NCBI GenBank assembly: GCA_026413225.1
Contig: CM048555.1
Span: forward strand, 78,747,785 to 78,811,784
From: Otis tarda
Lineage: Eukaryota; Chordata; Aves; Otidiformes; Otididae
Length of the DNA: 64,000 nt
Direction: 5' to 3'
Part shown: positions 35,899 to 49,521 of the stretch, piece by piece
How positions within the stretch are numbered: position 1 is the first letter of the stretch
How the letters are laid out: the number at the start of each line of letters is the position of its first letter
Position numbers and translations under genes: made by a program
Notes under the pieces: model-generated
The model's database searches: none
The model's input: the letters and a program-made list of their open reading frames with translations, nothing else
Told to the model about the DNA's origin: nothing

Positions 35899-38718
35899 CT
35901 GATGTAATTTGGGGAGAAAAAAATTAGTTCTACATAATTTCACTAGTTTATTGCAAGTAAGCAAAGTAAATGAAAATATTAACTGAAATTAAATCTTAGC
36001 TATGTAAGCCTTGCAACAATATAATTCATCACTACAAAGATCACGTTTAATTAAATCCATAAATTAATCAGACCTATTAACATATGCAAAATTCAAGCGA
36101 CTTGATACTAAAATAAATAATAAAAAATAAAATAATTTTAAAAATAAATAAAAAATTCCATTCCAGAAATCTACCATTATTTTGTCTATCATTATCTTGT
36201 CTATCTCTATGTAGCAAAATTTGTTTACAGAAACACAGGTCTGAAATCTAGAACTACACAAGGTAATTTAAGGTAATATTTGCTAAAAATTAAAATACTG
36301 GAAATAAGATTTATGAGCCAGAGGTTTTTGCCAGGACTATCATAGAAATACATATGAGTGCACTATTTTAAATTGAGTTAGATAGGATTTCAACTTCCTT
36401 AATATTTTTCCTATCAAAATAATAAGAAAAAATAAAATTTACAAAGAAGAAAAGCTTAACTTTTTTTTTTTTTTTTCTATTGCCACTATAATATCACATT
36501 GAAAGCCTGGGCTCAAGAAAATCAAATAATGCCATTATGGTAAATAGTTCACGTTATCAGACATCTCAATAGTATTTATTTGGGAAGGCTGGCATAATTT
36601 ATGACATGTCCTAGTCTTTCCTCTCATCTGTACTCATCTCAGGACAAAAGGAGCATTGCCTCCAATAATATGATGACCTAAAGGGAACAGACCTTCAGCA
36701 TTCACCTTCACTTCTATAGTTAGTGTCACCTTTTGCAATTTCTATACAATTGTCTTCAGACTGGGAACCACAAACTTCTTCATTAATATTTTTTCATGCT
36801 ACGTATTTTGTTTAGAAACACAGCATTCATCCCTGAGAAGAAAGCATAAATTCAAAAGTGATTATCTTGTGGGAAAATCAAAAGTGCATATTTTGTGGGA
36901 ATAATTTTCATCCTGTCATCAGTGAGACAAGTGCCTAAGATGGAAAAAAAAATGACAATTTCTTAAATATTCTTGGTACAATCAATGTCCTAATCACTGC
37001 TGCTGCGTCTTGCTTTCGCTTAGACTTACCTATTCATCATCCATAGTTCCATTCTCTTAGAATGCCTTAAGATATCTGTTTCTTTTTACCAGCAAGTAAT
37101 TAACAGAGGAGTGAAAAATAGCTCAGCTTATCCTGGTCAGATAAAAGCCATACCCTGTAAGGACCCAGCTACTTCCAGTTTCATTAAAATAAACTTTAAT
37201 TAATTTAAACATAACATTTTCAGAATAAGCTTTGTACAGAGTTGACCTTGCTCTCTGGAATGAGAGTGTTACACCATCCTGTTTGAATCACATAAATTGT
37301 CTCCTTTGTCACTTCAATTCCCTGTGGTTATGATTTTTCCTTTTCATATCCTGTCCTTATCAGTTGCCTAACTAACAATACACCTCATAAATTACACTGT
37401 CTCAGAGGAATATAGTATAATTTTCTCCTGTTGTTGTAAACTACTGCTTAAAATTACAACTAAAAATGGATGGAAATCTACAGTTATACAATAAATATTT
37501 AATTCATCTTCTTGTGAGATAATATTAATATACTTCTATGGCTGAAAGATTGCTGCTGGTTTAGGAATTATTTCCTCATTTTCTTCATTCTCACTCCCCC
37601 TCCAAATATAAAACAAACAAAGAAAAAAGTAAGTGTACTTTAAAATAACTTCAGAAATTCAAGTTATTCTTTCTAGGTAAAAGAAAAAGAAAAGAACGTA
37701 TAGTTGTTACTGAAATTAAAAAGATCATTTTAAGAAGTTACTCTTAATTTCCACATTCACCACAGAAGAACATAATCTATGGATAGGTTTTATTAGGAAT
37801 ACAAACTGCACAAAGCCAACTTTCTAATACGAGAGACAATTCAACATTTTTGTGCCTTTCATTGTTCAACAAGGAGCACTAACTTATTTACCAAACATAT
37901 ATACACTCTCCAACTCTTTCTCCTCAAACGTAGCAATTGCTGAAGTGTTTAACCATAAACAGCTTTAAAATTTTATATAAATCTTTTCACTCACAACTCT
38001 CTTTTTGCATTCAAAACCAGCAATTCCCTACAGCTGCCGGTCAACAAAATTTTAAAGTAATTTCAACTCTAACAAAGTTATGCTGTTTTGGGAGGTTCCA
38101 TGCATTACCTGCCTTTCCCACTGTCCACTTTCAGCTTCCCAGTGTCTACTGGTTTTCCAGCCAGAGTCCATTTCCAATCTCATCTCTCTCAGGGCCCTGA
38201 CTCGCCCCCACTTGCCAAGCCAGACAATTCAAGCTGAAATGGGATTTGTCACATGGGAATTTTTTTGTGTAGTACACAGAAAGCTTAACGCTGCACATTG
38301 CTGATCCAACAGAACATTGTAGCATCTAACTATACAGAAGCTTGAATCCAAAAAATCTGAATCATGGCTCCTGTTTACAAGCATCTGATGAGTTCTTCAT
38401 GAATTTGCCTATAAGTAACCATTTCCTATTATGCACCATTAGGCAAAAGTGGTTAATTAGCTTTTCCCATATGCCAGCACATACCTAAATTCCAATTATT
38501 AGCAGTATTAGATCATCAGTTGACACAAATTATCTTTGAATCCAATATTTGCATATCTTCCACTCTTCATATCCTCCAGATGACAGCATATAGTTTTGGA
38601 GGAATTTATTAGTTCTTTCAAGAGATATCTGCTTCCTGATATTTAAATTGTCATCATTTGCATCGCCAAGAACTTCATTACTTCAGCTGAAAAACTACAA
38701 AATTTGTCCTAGGCTCAC

Positions 38719-38852
38719 CTATAGTAATTGAAGGGCGCAATGGTGCAGTCTCACATATAACATTATTTCTGCTCAGTGCAATACTAAAACTCAGGAACAT
38801 GAGAGCGCTGGATGGAATTTCCAGATAAGGCTGAATGGCATTTCCAATTTCA
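38719..38852 (-). CDS. Candidate internal exon, product unknown
   Basis: This 134-bp minus-strand segment has the best pair of splice sites seen in the window: acceptor gcgttttactttgtttcag and donor actatag|gtgagcc. A single frame is open, for 44 codons, with one base carried over at the end. The peptide contains EIGNAIQPYLEIPSSALMFL and later CETAPLRPSITI. No family is recognised and no phase-compatible neighbour was confirmed. Confidence 0.28.
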
Positions 38853-38982
38853 CTGAAACAAAGTAAAACGCATAGCATTCTTCCACCTCAAATCAGTGAA
38901 ATCTCCATTTATTGAACTTTTACTCTTCTTTTGTGTAAAACAGACAAGCAAAAATTGTACGTCCAAAAAGAACCTGGTTGAA

Positions 38983-39003
38983 GGAGAGAGAGAGAGAGAG
39001 GAG
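38983..39003 (+). repeat. (GA)n microsatellite
   Basis: About ten GA/AG units in a row. Confidence 0.9.
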
Positions 39004-39159
39004 GAAACCAACCTTTTGCTAACGGTAAACCATCCTTTGTGCTAACAGTAGTAAGTACTACATATTGAACAGTTACGGCATGGTCTACATTTCAGTCCAG
39101 CAGGATCTATGCCTGGTCCCAGCGCTGTTTAGAAACATTAGCACCTGACTGCATGGTCA

Positions 39160-39675
39160 TACCACCTGGAGTACTGCGTCCGGTCTGGAGCCCCAAACAT
39201 AAGAAGGACATGGACCAGTTGAAGAGGGTCCAGAGGAGGCAACAAAGATGATCGGAGGGCTGGAGCACCTCTCCTGTGAGGACAGGCTGAGAGAGTTGGG
39301 ACTGTTCAGCCTGGAGAAGAGGAGGCTCCAGGGGGACCTTAGAGCGGCCTCCCAGTGCCTAAAGGGGGCTGCAGGAAAGATGGGGAGAGATTCTTCAGTA
39401 GGGCCTGGTGTGACAGGGTAATGGTTTCAAAATAGAGGGAGGTAGATTTAGATTAGATATTAGGAAAAACGTTTTTACACTGAAGCTGGTGGCATACCGG
39501 CCCAGGTTACCCAGAGAGGTGGTGGATGCCCCATCCCTGGAAATGTTCCAGGCCAGGTTGGATGAGGCTCTGAGCAACCTGATCTGGTTGGAGATGTCCC
39601 TGCTCCTTGCAGGGTGGTTGGACTGGATGGCCTTTGAAGGTCCCTTCCAACCCTAACCATTCTATGATTCTATGA
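39160..39675 (+). mobile_element. CR1 LINE, 5'-truncated
   Basis: It starts within 'accacctggagtactgcgtc' and carries the ORF2 end (motifs recognisable as [20 protein letters not shown] at about 39255-39315) and a full 3' UTR with two tail units. A deletion near 39411-39420 removes the usual 'gaccaggg', and other indels break the frame. The open frames at 39395-39701 on the minus strand are antisense. Confidence 0.95.
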
Positions 39676-42600
39676 ATACGTTTGCCCAAGCATAGTCCCA
39701 AGTTATGACAATCTCTACCATTTTGAGATCAAAAGTGTATCACCACTTCCCATCTAGAAAACGAGCAGTGCCACTGGGTGATTACATCTTACCCCGTGAA
39801 CCTCATCTTGAAATGTGTTCTGGCTTACTGTCACGTTCAGCATAATCAATGTGGAAGAGCATGCAGAACACAACATACAAAGAGTTTTTTAAAATATCAT
39901 AATTCAGACAGATATACTACCTTAACAGTTTCATCTTTATCAGGAAAATAAGGAATGATGTGATTAATTACTCCACTAGCCATGGTGCAATCATCCAGAC
40001 ACAGAACACACATTTGCCTTCATACTGCTGCCATAGCTTGGTTTTGTACGTAGCTACTTTTTTATAATCCGGGTATTGATAAAATGCTCAAAACAAGATT
40101 ATAAGTAAAATACAGAGTCAGATTCTCTACTGAGTATTTTCTTTAGAAGGCATAATAGGAAAGGAAAAGTAGTTAAATATGCCAGCCACTGTAGGAAAGC
40201 TAAATGAAAAATTCCCACTGACAGCCACACTATGGTTTTTGAGGTTTTTCATGAATGGTCTTAGGGGAGAGAAAAAAAAGCTGAGCTTTCTAAAATAATC
40301 AGCAGGACAAACCAAGGTAAGATATATACATATATCTTTCACTTAGGACTCTAGTATTATAAACCACTTCAGCTTTGCCTTATGCTGTGTAACTCCTACA
40401 GAAACTACCGAGTCATTTTCCTGTACTGCAGCAAAATGCATTCATTTTTCCCAACAAATCCGTTGGTTTTTTTTAACTCTGCTTTGCTAACTATGGAAGC
40501 CTAAGACTTGGGTATCAAGGGGACACCCGAGCAAGGTTTTGGATGCTAAGAATTTCAGTATCAGCCATGGATACACATATGCTTAGTCATGCCAAAGTGT
40601 TATAAAAGCATTCACTATGTAACACAAAAGAAGTAATCCTCTGAAATAAGGACCACATAGAAGACAATCTTGTACCCTAGGAAACAGAACAGCAAAGTAT
40701 CTAATTTTTCACACCAGATTACACAAGCAATTACAAATTTTAAAGGAAGTATGCTAAAAGGGCTACTTTCCATTAAAAGAGAAAGGATATGATTTTACAA
40801 GCATAATATTATGTTTTCATTCATAAAATCTGGGAACCGGGCCAGACCTGCCTGCATACGTTCAATTTGACCTTTCAGGAACAGTTATTTCACTGCAGAA
40901 CCTCCACACAAATACGTAACTTTGAATTATACCACTACTGCTGGTCACAGATATCACCTCCCAGTGAAGGAGCAGTTAATTATAAAATCCTTCTGGGATC
41001 GTCACTGGTAAAGTATCTGTCCTACAGATTACACCAGTGAGCCTGGTTGTCTAATGCAAGTGACAGCTTTGGATGCTAGTGATGCAATTCACTAAATTGT
41101 GTGGATTAACACAGAATCTTGCAGTAATGGTACTGACTGCGTCCAAGAAAATCAGCTCCACTTTTCTATGACTCTTCAGTTCAACGGTGCCCAAATTTTT
41201 CAGCCATTTTTTCAGCTTACCCTATTGACAGGAGGTGGCTGCAACCACAGCAAGAGCATAGCACCCTACTTGTAGATAGACGTCATCATAGATAGGCGTC
41301 ACGTAATTCACGATGACTATTCATACAGAACTCACATGCAAAGATGTGTCCAAGACTGCGATCCTTCATCCTGACCGAACCCAGAAGCTTGTCATGAACT
41401 GTTAAGGGCAGAACACCACACGTGCCTCACATTTACCTTCTCATTTCCTCAGAGAGCTTTTGAGGGCAATCTCTAGAACGGGTAATTTTCCTTCTGTTCA
41501 TCTGTTAGATACTTTGGGGTGTAACTGACACAGAACTGGATTAGAAAATACAAAATCCTATTTCAATCCCTTCCTCAGCTCTAGACTTTCTTAGTAACTT
41601 CAAGATATCACTTCGTCTGCGCCACTGTCTTTCCTAGCAAAAAATAAATAGTGCTTCCTCCAGTTCACCAAAGTACTGAAAAAATTATTTTCTGATCATG
41701 AGACGTTCAACATTATGATGCCATAGCCGTACTAGCTATATAGGTATTGTATTATGCAAGGAAATAGAATATATACAATTTAGAATGAAACTTTGGTGTA
41801 CTCAGAGTAAGTAGACTTGGCCACTTGCAATGACCAGCATCTCATTCATCCAGAAACTAAAAGAGGGCTCTACTAGGATTAATTTTCATTATATTTCAGA
41901 CTTTCTAAACATCTGAAGCTTTGTATAACTCAACATCTCTAACATTCAGGAGTTTTTCACAACAAAGAAATCTAGCACCAATTAATTTTCTGATAACTTT
42001 CCACTAGTAAAATCAATGAAAACTACCAGAAAATTGGAAACTGTTCCTATTTTGAGACACTTTCTTATTCTTTTAAATGTATCACTTTTTAATAAGTTAC
42101 CAATTTATTGGCAATAACTGAAACAATGCACATAATTTATTAATCTTCTGAGCTATGCCATCTGAGTAGATTTATTAAAAACCTTTCCAGAATAAAATTC
42201 AAAAAATCTGACCACTTACATAGTGTACAATTTTCAAAGACTAACTAGACTTTAATTGGACTTTTTTTCAGATTTTTGATCATGAGCCTAACGACAAACC
42301 TAAGACTCGAGTCTCAAACAATACTTTATCATTCTTCAGAGTGTTTGAAGTACCTTTAGTTTTTCTTCTTAGGCTATACTTGCTGGTAGTGCAGCCAGTC
42401 CACCACATTTAAGTTATAATTACTACTTCGAGTGCTGCAGATTAAGATAGCATTCATCAGTAGTTTGGCAATTGAAAAGACTGTGTCACACACAAAGGGA
42501 TTGTAGAAGAGTGGAGATTTTTTTTTTTCTCCTTATAGACCATGATATGGGCTCCACAACTGTTTTATTGAAACCATTAGCAATTTTCTCTACTGCCTTC

Positions 42601-45246
42601 AATGGGAAAAAGAGTAGAGTTCCTATTATGTAAGATTGATGATGACTACATGGTGACTAAAGTATCAAAAATTCTCAAGCATGAATTACCACCATAATCT
42701 TTTTTTAAGACAATATTTTTTTTCCTTTTTTTTTTTCTTTTTTTTCTTCCCTGTTTCCCATTCCTTTTCTATTGCATGCACGTCTCATTGCTTTATTAAC
42801 AACCTTTGGAGAATATTTCTAAACTTGGTTTTTCAGATGACTTTTCCCAATTCTTTGTCTCTTAGTAACTCTCAAAAACTTTTCTAAAACCACCTTTTCC
42901 CATTAACGTAGTATTTAAAAGATGTAAGTTACTTTCTGTTGATAGTTTCTGATTATCAACATTTTATTTTTGTTTGTTTGTTTTAAAGTCAAGTATACAC
43001 TGGATATGTACATTTAAGTGTTTGAAAACAAAATTCTGTACATACTAAAAAACAAAGAGATAGGAGGGCAGATAAAAATTTTATTCATTCTTGTCCCCTT
43101 TTATAAGTTGATATAGAACTTAGCAGAACTGAGGTATGGATTTCAAATAATTCTTCACAATAATCAGAAGAAATTTCTAGTTACAACATCAGACATTTTA
43201 GAACCAGCAGTATGAGCAACAATCACTGTTAAATTACAGCGCTAGAGCTTTGTTTACTAACTTTTCTGGAAACCTCATAAGGTTTTAAGAGCTCATTCAG
43301 GGAAAGAAAACAATCTATTTATGAAGAAATATGCATTCCTGAGGACACTTGACCTAAATCCATTCATTTTAAAGGCCAGGGACGCAACTGGGCCTCGAGG
43401 CCTACTCCTTGTGTTGGGTCAATAGCAACTTCATTCTTCCTCGCTTTGGTAAAGCAGATATAAAAACACGAGCTATAAAGCTAATATCTAATATGGCTTT
43501 TTATGCTATTTAGCCAAAATTTCCTGGAAAATAACCTATTATACCAGTAACACTGAAGTGTATAGTCAATTTGTGAACAGAATAGACACAGCAAAAAGGA
43601 ATGGGTCTGTGCTAGGCAACCTAGAATTCGATAATTATTCTGAATACTCCCACTAAGAAGTTTACTTCTCTTTTTCAAACTTTCTCTGTAATTTCTTCTG
43701 TTATTTAAATGCCTCATCGCATACATAACAAAAACCCAGCATGAAAAGAATTTCCATAGCAACTATTCCATGGAATACAGTTCAGCAATTCATACCATAA
43801 AATTTTATGTACTTTGACCATGCTTTTCTTTATCTAAATGGATTTCTTTATCTATTTTCAACTGGCAATAATAACATTGTTCATGAAGAGTTTCATATTA
43901 ATGCATTATTAAAAGCTAAATTTTATCCTGAAGAATGTTCCATGATCTCTAGAGAACCTGTGATGTTAACCTTCCAAAGTTTAGCTTTTCCAGAACTCTA
44001 AGGTGATTCTAAAGACATTTCAAGCAAGAATTTGCTTTAGTATTTGAAATGCCTACAGTGACATCACATAAAAAATACAAAAGATAATGTATATAGATTT
44101 TCACATTGAAGAATTACATTTACATTAAAGAATTTTACACAGTAAAAAGATACAGAAGCAAAGTTCTGATTAAGAAGCCAGAATCTATATTTAGACTAAT
44201 TAAGTGCAAAGGTTTTGACTTTTTTTTTCCATTTAGAATTTTTTTTTTTTTAAAGCTTGGAGTAGATTACTTTTGCAAATATATACACACTGTCCTTTTG
44301 CTCCCTTATGGCAACCTATTAATGCCAGTGTACTATGTAGTGTATAATCATTCTTTTAGATAAACAAATACAAAGAATTATTAAGCTACCAGCCTCAAAC
44401 ACCACAGAACAGATTCCAATTGTACTGTGACCAGAAAAATCTTTAGTATAATCTTAGTCTCAAAATTGGGGATTTTTAGGCTCATAGCAACAGGGCTGTC
44501 AACACGCACATTCCAAAACAAGCTCATTTAAATGAGACTACTTACTTAACATATACCTGGCTATATTCTTCCCTATTACAAAATCTATTTATATTTGTTT
44601 TCTTGATTAAAAAAAAAAATGATAGCTCTTATCAGGAGAAAATTCCTTTTCCTGCTAGAGGATTCCTCTAACTTAGGCATGAAGGCACATTCCAACTATA
44701 ATTTTACCTTCTCTTTCATAAGAAAATTCATGCTAAGTTGGTAAATCAGAGTGAAGATCAGAAACAGAGGACTGCAAACACCTCACACACAATTTCTTGT
44801 TTGTTTTTACATAACGACAATACGTATGTTCTTCTGTGGAAGCCACCAGATTCATGTAAGAACCTGTCAAAAACTTCCTTATTACCAAGGAAAGTCTCAT
44901 GTCATTCTTTGTTGCAATATTGAACTTTTCTGAAGGAACCTACCAGTGGAGTCCTGTATTTAAACTGCCTCTGTGATAAACAAAGCCTCAAAGAGCCTTG
45001 GAATTAGCCATGCTCGGAGCAGAATGCTATCTGAAATAGCTATTTGGAAACAGAAAAGAGCTTATCTAAAGCACACTTTCTCTTCAAGGCTTTAGGGCTT
45101 AGCTCCATATGGACATCACAATTCAGAACGGGCAGCCCTCTCCTACAGTAATCCATCCCATCCAAACAGGATAATGGTCACTCTGAATTGAGAGAGATAA
45201 GAAGCAGTCCTGGGGTCTCATCACTCCGCTCAAGGTTACAAGTCTT
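39676..45246. other. Unique AT-rich DNA, no gene recognised
   Basis: It contains pyrimidine-rich runs at 42700-42755 and 44220-44252. A pair of similar 14-mers, agatagacgtcatc and agataggcgtcacg, lies at 41274-41304. Open frames of 60-93 codons (for example 43481-43762 minus, 44106-44363 plus) are AT-rich and unrecognised. Confidence 0.5.
42709..42755 (+). repeat. T-rich low-complexity tract
   Basis: Long T-runs are interrupted by C. The frame at 42681-42887 is poly-Phe translated from this tract and is not a gene. Confidence 0.8.
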
Positions 45247-45930
45247 AGAATTATAGAATCATTAAGGTTGGAAAAGACCTCCAAGATCACCAAGTCCAAC
45301 CATCAACCTAATACCACCATGCCTACTAAATCAGGTCCTGGAGTGCCACGTCTACACTTTCTTTGAACACCTCCAGGGATGGTGACTCCACCACTTCCTT
45401 GGGCAGTCTGTTCTAGTGCCCGACCACTCTTTCAGTAAAGAAGTGTTACCTAATATCCAACCTAAATCTCTCCTGCTACAACTTGAGGCCATTTCCTCTA
45501 GTCCTATTCACAAGTTATTTAGGAGAAGAGACCAACACCCACCTCCCTACAGTCTCCTTTCAGGTAGTTGTAGAGAGCAATGAGGTCTCCCCTCAGCCTC
45601 CTCTTCTCCAGACTAAACAACCCCAGTTCCCTCAGCCGCTCCTCATAAGACCTGTGCTCCAGACCCCTCACCAATTTTGTTACCATTCTCTGGACATGCT
45701 CCAGCAACTCAACGTCCTTCTTGTACTGAGAGGCCCAAAACTGAACACAGTATTCGAGGTGTGGCCTCACCAGTGCTGAGTAGAGGGACACAATCACTTC
45801 CCTCATCCTGCTGGCCACACTATTCCTGATACAAGCCAGAATGCTGTTGGCCTTCTTGGCCACCTGGGCACACTGCTGGCTTACGTTCAAATGGCTGTCA
45901 AGCAGCACCCCCAGGTCCCTTTCCAGGTCT
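45247..45930 (-). mobile_element. CR1 LINE of a different subfamily, longest ORF2 remnant
   Basis: The tail side reads 'ttatagaatcattaaggttgg', 'aagacctccaagatcacc', a subfamily distinct from every other copy here. The minus frame at 45519-45908 (129 codons) covers the end of the RT region, including [20 protein letters not shown], then [20 protein letters not shown] and [19 protein letters not shown]. The next codons are shifted in the 3' part. The upstream end at about 45930 corresponds to a CR1 segment encoding a leucine-asparagine rich stretch ([20 protein letters not shown]). It extends further 5' than most copies in the window. Confidence 0.95.
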
Positions 45931-47760
45931 TCATACCGACCGGGAGAAAGCTGTCTGTGATACTTTCCTCAGCCCGGAGTCCCTTTTCCCTTGGAAAGTG
46001 TACTAAGCAAAAGACCACAGCCTCCTTTCCTCTACGCTCCCTCTGTCTTTTTGTCCTTGCAGCAGTAGCACTCCCCAACAATCCTTTTACAGGTGTGCTA
46101 CTTAGAACAAAACGTCACGAAAAAGTGATTTAAAAAAAAATCTAATCCAAAAACCAAATTGCAATTAAGGATATGTAATCATTGTGATTGAAACTACCTC
46201 AAAATTCATAATAGTCAGTCTGAGAAATTTCTGGTTGTAAGACACTAAAGAGTACTGGTGGGTGGGTTTTTTTTATTACATTCATCAATAGACAGTGACG
46301 CTTAAATGCAAAGATATCAAAGCATCTAATGTTCCAGTGACATCTGAGGAAACAAGCAGTAATGCTGAAAGTTTTTCAGTCTTTCACAGTCTTCACTCAA
46401 AAAGTCTTCAATCAAAATCAAGACAAAGAGTATTCTTATAACTGAATGACCAGAGAAACTGTTTGATTGTACACAGACAAACGTGTTTACAGTTTAATAA
46501 ATAATACTCAACAGTAATTAACTTCAGAACAGGCAGGAATAAGGAAGTGACTACAGATATCTGAACCTTTGCTTTAGGCCGCCTCATCATTATGAAATAG
46601 TTTTACAGCATTTAAATGGGATGTGTTAAACACAACAGAAACTCATGTAAACTTCAAAAGAAAGACCAAATAAAGTCATGGTAGAAAGGAGAAAAGGAGA
46701 GTTTGCAACATGTTTATCTGGAAGGATCACAAAGTCACGGAAAAAATAAAAGGAAAATTACTGATTGAAGGAAGTACAGAAGCTTTACAAAGAGTAGAGA
46801 ACAAATCAGAGAACTTGAGGAGAGGATGCTCCAAGGTGTCCATCTTGTGTTTTAACCACGGATTTAAAAAAAAAAAAAAAAAATTAAAAATCACAGAACC
46901 AGGAAATCCAAACATATCCCAAGATATTAAAGTCGAAAGGCTTTGAACTGTAAATTATTCACTTTAAAAAAAGTCTATAAATAACAGTGACATAAAGAAA
47001 AGGAGAGAAAAAAGAGAAAAAATACAGAAAGGTTAAAATATGAGAAGGCTAAATATAGAAAGCACAGCTTCTATTCTCGTTAATCGCATCAACCTCTTAG
47101 AAAGAATCAATTACAGGAATGCATGAATGCATGTCAAAATTAAACAAAATCCGACTAGCCATAACTTCCATAAACTGAAAACACCTGGACCATCAGCAGC
47201 AACACTGAGGTCTCCACAAACAGCAAAAATAAGAGCAAGAAAGGCCAAAAAGCTCATTTATGTAAAACGTCTCATTTTAATCAAGCAATCAGCTGATTAC
47301 TCTAGAGTGAGAGGTCACTTAAAAATAAAACAAACCAGAAATAAACATCAAGCCATTAAAGGAGTGGGAAGGAGAGGCAGGACCAAAGAAAAAAAGTTTC
47401 CAAAAAATGCTTTGAAAACTTCTGCTCACCAGTTGCCCAGTGTGTTTTCAACAAAGGAATGCATACTTTAACCTAACGTGGACATTTCTGTGCTTCAGAA
47501 TCCGTGTATACACATGTTGGATGTGCTCGGAATTACTACCTTTCCAATGTGTTTCTACATCTTTTACTCTGCCATGGTCTTGTTTCAAGGAAAAGCTGGT
47601 CTGCAAAAGCTTTTCCCCAGAACCTGCTACAGTGAGTTTCAACAGAAGAAAGCGAACAGATGGTTTCTGTCAGCAGGGAGTTTATCACAGCTGATTTGCA
47701 GGTAAGAGCAGAAAAACATTTTTCCACTGATACATTTCTCTCCCCCTCCAAATAAATTAT
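45931..47760. other. Unique AT-rich DNA, no gene recognised
   Basis: An A-run of about 17 lies at 46865-46883. The 114-codon plus frame at 47127-47471 is Lys-rich and matches nothing I recognise. No repeats are recognised. Confidence 0.45.
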
Positions 47761-47950
47761 AGAATCACAGAATCATAGAATCGTTAGGGTTGGAAGGGAC
47801 CTTTAAAGGCCATCCAGTCCAACCCCCCCTGCAAGGAGCAGGGACATCTCCAACCAGATCAGGTTGCTCAGAGCCCCGTCCAACCTGGCCTTGAATGTTT
47901 CCAGGGATGGGGCATCCACCACCTCTCTGGGCAACCTAGGCCAGTGTTCT
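47761..47950 (-). mobile_element. CR1 LINE, 190-bp 3' fragment
   Basis: The tail 'agaatcacagaatcatagaa' is followed by the 3' UTR and the end of ORF2 up to 'gggcaacctaggccagtgttc'. It is of the AACCAGATCAGG subfamily. The plus frame at 47864-48127 runs antisense through it into flanking DNA. Confidence 0.95.
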
Positions 47951-49521
47951 ATTTATTCTCACTATTTGTCATCAAGCTTCCCAATGTATGGAACTTACAT
48001 TCATCATATTTTGGGAGGAAATAATCTTTTTTTACTAGGAGAAGCTGTTTATGGTCATAAGGGCAGCTATAGTAAGGAAAAAAAACAACCTTCAAACCTT
48101 CTCCAGAGTCAACTGAAATATGACTGATTATGTCTTTTTTACTCAAAGTCAGATAAATAAAATAAAAGTCACATAAATAAAAAAAAAATCTATCTTGCTA
48201 TGGGCAAGTACCATACTGCAACTGCATTTGCTCCATCTTCTTCATTTTTGCGTAACACAGTTCTGGAATGAAGACTCACTCCACACTCCTGAGAGACAAT
48301 TTTAAAATAATACAACAGGGAGTATTTGCTAGCAGGCTATCAATATTACATTAAATTCATTCTAAAAAATTAAAATTTGTAAGATGGGATGTGTCACTCA
48401 ATGTCCTTGATGCCTATTCCATAACATAATTATTAAATCTGCATAGATCTCATCCATCTGAGCAAATTAACAAGACTCTATTGTAATTTGAAACAGAAAT
48501 CACATCAGAGATCAACACATTTTGGTGTCATCACATAGTACTTATGGTTTTTAATCACACAGGTATTCGAACTTCTGATCAGTACAGTGCACTTTTAGCT
48601 CACAAAGATGAAAACTAACGAGCAAAACTAATTTAAATTTGCAAGTTCATCAATTCATAATGAAGCTGAGGATAAAAACTGCTTTTTTTTTTAATCAGAT
48701 GTCTTCGGAAACAAAAATTTTGCTTTCAGACAATTTATGACTATCTTGTACAACTTAGCTACTGGATGTAAGAAAATACTTCATTCTAAAAATTCAATCA
48801 ATAATTTGGTAAAGGAACAGAAAGTTGTCAGACCAGTGAATTGAAAGAGTGAGAAGAAAAAAAGGTAGAATAGAAGAATTATTTACTGTAAAAGATTTTT
48901 CTGTATTTCCTCATTTTTCCGGGAATACTTTTCAATATCATATTTTTTTTTGTTTTTGCCATAAATACGATATTAAATTTTAAGCCAAGCCTCAGTATAT
49001 TTATTACTCCCGCACAAAATAATGAGCTAGGCAAAGTGTAAAACCCTCTGCAGGAGTTACCAAGGTCAGAACTGAAGCTCCAGCTGCATTTTTCAGTGCT
49101 ATGCACATACTCTAAATCACAGTTGGTTGTATGTTTCTACTTTAGAAGATGCTTCATATAGAATAAACACATACGACACCAGGCAGCATTATAAAATTGG
49201 TAAACTATCGGAAGACAACCATCGAGGCAAAAAAAAGTCATCCTAAAGGAGTGATGGGACGGAAAGAAAAGAATATCTAAATATAACACAGTCCCTACAT
49301 GCACCCTAATGAAAACCAAACTGCTAAAGTGGGGGAATTTGCTGGATAAATATCTGAAATAAAATTCTGCTCCTGAGGCTAGCCTTTCCAGGAGGTGCAA
49401 TGATAAAACTGGTTTTGTTTCAGTCTACCTGTTTAGATTAACTCTACATCTTTTTCATTCAAAGTTCAGATAACGGGTATTTCAAAATGCTGGAAAGCTT
49501 TGTTACTTCTACTCATCTGAG
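47951..49521. other. Unique AT-rich DNA, no gene recognised
   Basis: Poly-A and poly-T runs only; no repeat family or credible open frame. Confidence 0.5.

Larger units (their letters stand above)
33611..39159. other. Unique AT-rich DNA, possible exons only
   Basis: No repeat family is recognised. T- or A-runs occur at 36462-36478 and 35345-35372. Two exon-like segments on the minus strand (35746-35898 and 38719-38852) are listed separately. A (GA)n microsatellite lies at 38983-39003. Confidence 0.45.

Noticed and set aside
47127..47471. 114-codon Lys-rich frame
   Set aside because: AT-rich sequence with biased composition, no known family, no splice or promoter context.
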